From: an uncultured Pseudomonadota bacterium
GTDB lineage: Bacteria; Myxococcota; UBA796
Reading direction: 5' to 3'
Assembly (NCBI GenBank): GCA_913040875.1
Contig: CAJWHX010000230.1
Span: 1 to 5,975, forward strand
Length of the DNA stretch: 5,975 nucleotides
Positions 5,862 to 5,975 of this stretch are shown one piece after another. The notes beneath the pieces were generated by a model. That model had not been told where the DNA came from and did not search any database. It saw only the letters and a program-made list of their open reading frames with translations. Each line of letters starts with the position of its first letter. Positions within the stretch are counted from its first letter, which is position 1. A program made the position numbers and the translations under genes.

Positions 5862-5975
5862 TTATATACTTCGTAAAAAAATATACTCAAATCAAAAAAT
5901 AATAATAAAATAATGTGTTTAAAACTCGTACGAAGCGTATCATATACGGGAGAATCAAACATAAAGAACACATAT
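5843..5975. other. AT-rich non-coding tail
   Basis: No gene is visible after the sulfatase stop. The stretch contains the purine tract, an A-rich run, an AATAAA at 5,904-5,909 that would fit a eukaryotic polyadenylation signal about 60 bases after the stop, an 8-bp palindrome TCGTACGA (5,926-5,933), and a small CGTAT-CAT-ATACG inverted repeat (5,936-5,948). None looks like a bacterial terminator with a U-run. The sequence fits a 3' untranslated or flanking region belonging to the arylsulfatase. Confidence 0.45.

Noticed and set aside
5866..5948. loxP-like ACTTCGTA with a distant TACGAAG (7-bp inverted match)
   Set aside because: A recombination site needs the arms about 8 bp apart and longer; here they are more than 50 bp apart in AT-rich DNA, so chance is sufficient.
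5654..5971. Minus-strand ORF of 105 codons over the AT-rich end, rich in Phe and Ile
   Set aside because: It lies opposite the arylsulfatase coding sequence and its flank. Hydrophobic composition follows from reading A/T-rich DNA in reverse; there is no recognisable domain or ribosome binding site.

Overview
The window carries five protein-coding regions and almost no spare DNA up to about 5,275. Tight spacing, ATGA coupling and Shine-Dalgarno sites mark positions 1-5,275 as bacterial. The secreted protein at 4,526 combines a PPC-like beta-sandwich with Cys/Asp-rich MopE-type motifs, a mix common in Myxococcota and related former Deltaproteobacteria. The lines I counted by hand are about 43-48% G+C, so a marine or uncultured, moderate-GC member of that group is my best guess. 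There is no rRNA or other marker gene to confirm it.

Left part (1-3,306): the 3' end of a probable membrane protein (1-480) is translationally coupled to a membrane-anchored SGNH hydrolase-like protein (477-1,568). That gene converges on, and overlaps by 26 bp, a 587-residue multi-pass membrane protein on the minus strand (1,543-3,306). The soluble tails of the two membrane proteins look alike, so they may be paralogues. Together these genes suggest surface glycan or lipid building and decoration, by inference only.

Middle (3,307-4,518): a 57-bp divergent intergenic region separates the membrane protein from a class I SAM-dependent methyltransferase of the TrmA/RlmD (RNA uracil-C5) type. The enzyme keeps the catalytic Cys and the C-terminal Glu but has NPPR in place of DPPR.

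Right part (4,526-5,975): seven bases after the methyltransferase begins a 438-codon ORF that is two unrelated things joined in frame. Residues 1-250 are a secreted, Cys-rich, acidic bacterial protein with no Lys or Arg at all. From about residue 246 the sequence becomes the C-terminal end of an arylsulfatase of the ARSB (animal-like) kind, with 19 Lys in 188 residues and G+C falling to about 33%. The switch falls on a short motif both families share (DGIDN). The part after the stop codon is AT-rich and gene-free. The simplest reading is a chimeric assembly or amplification joint between a bacterial and a probably eukaryotic DNA; a true gene fusion by transfer is the less likely alternative. 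I saw no CRISPR array, tRNA, rRNA, insertion sequence or defence system.
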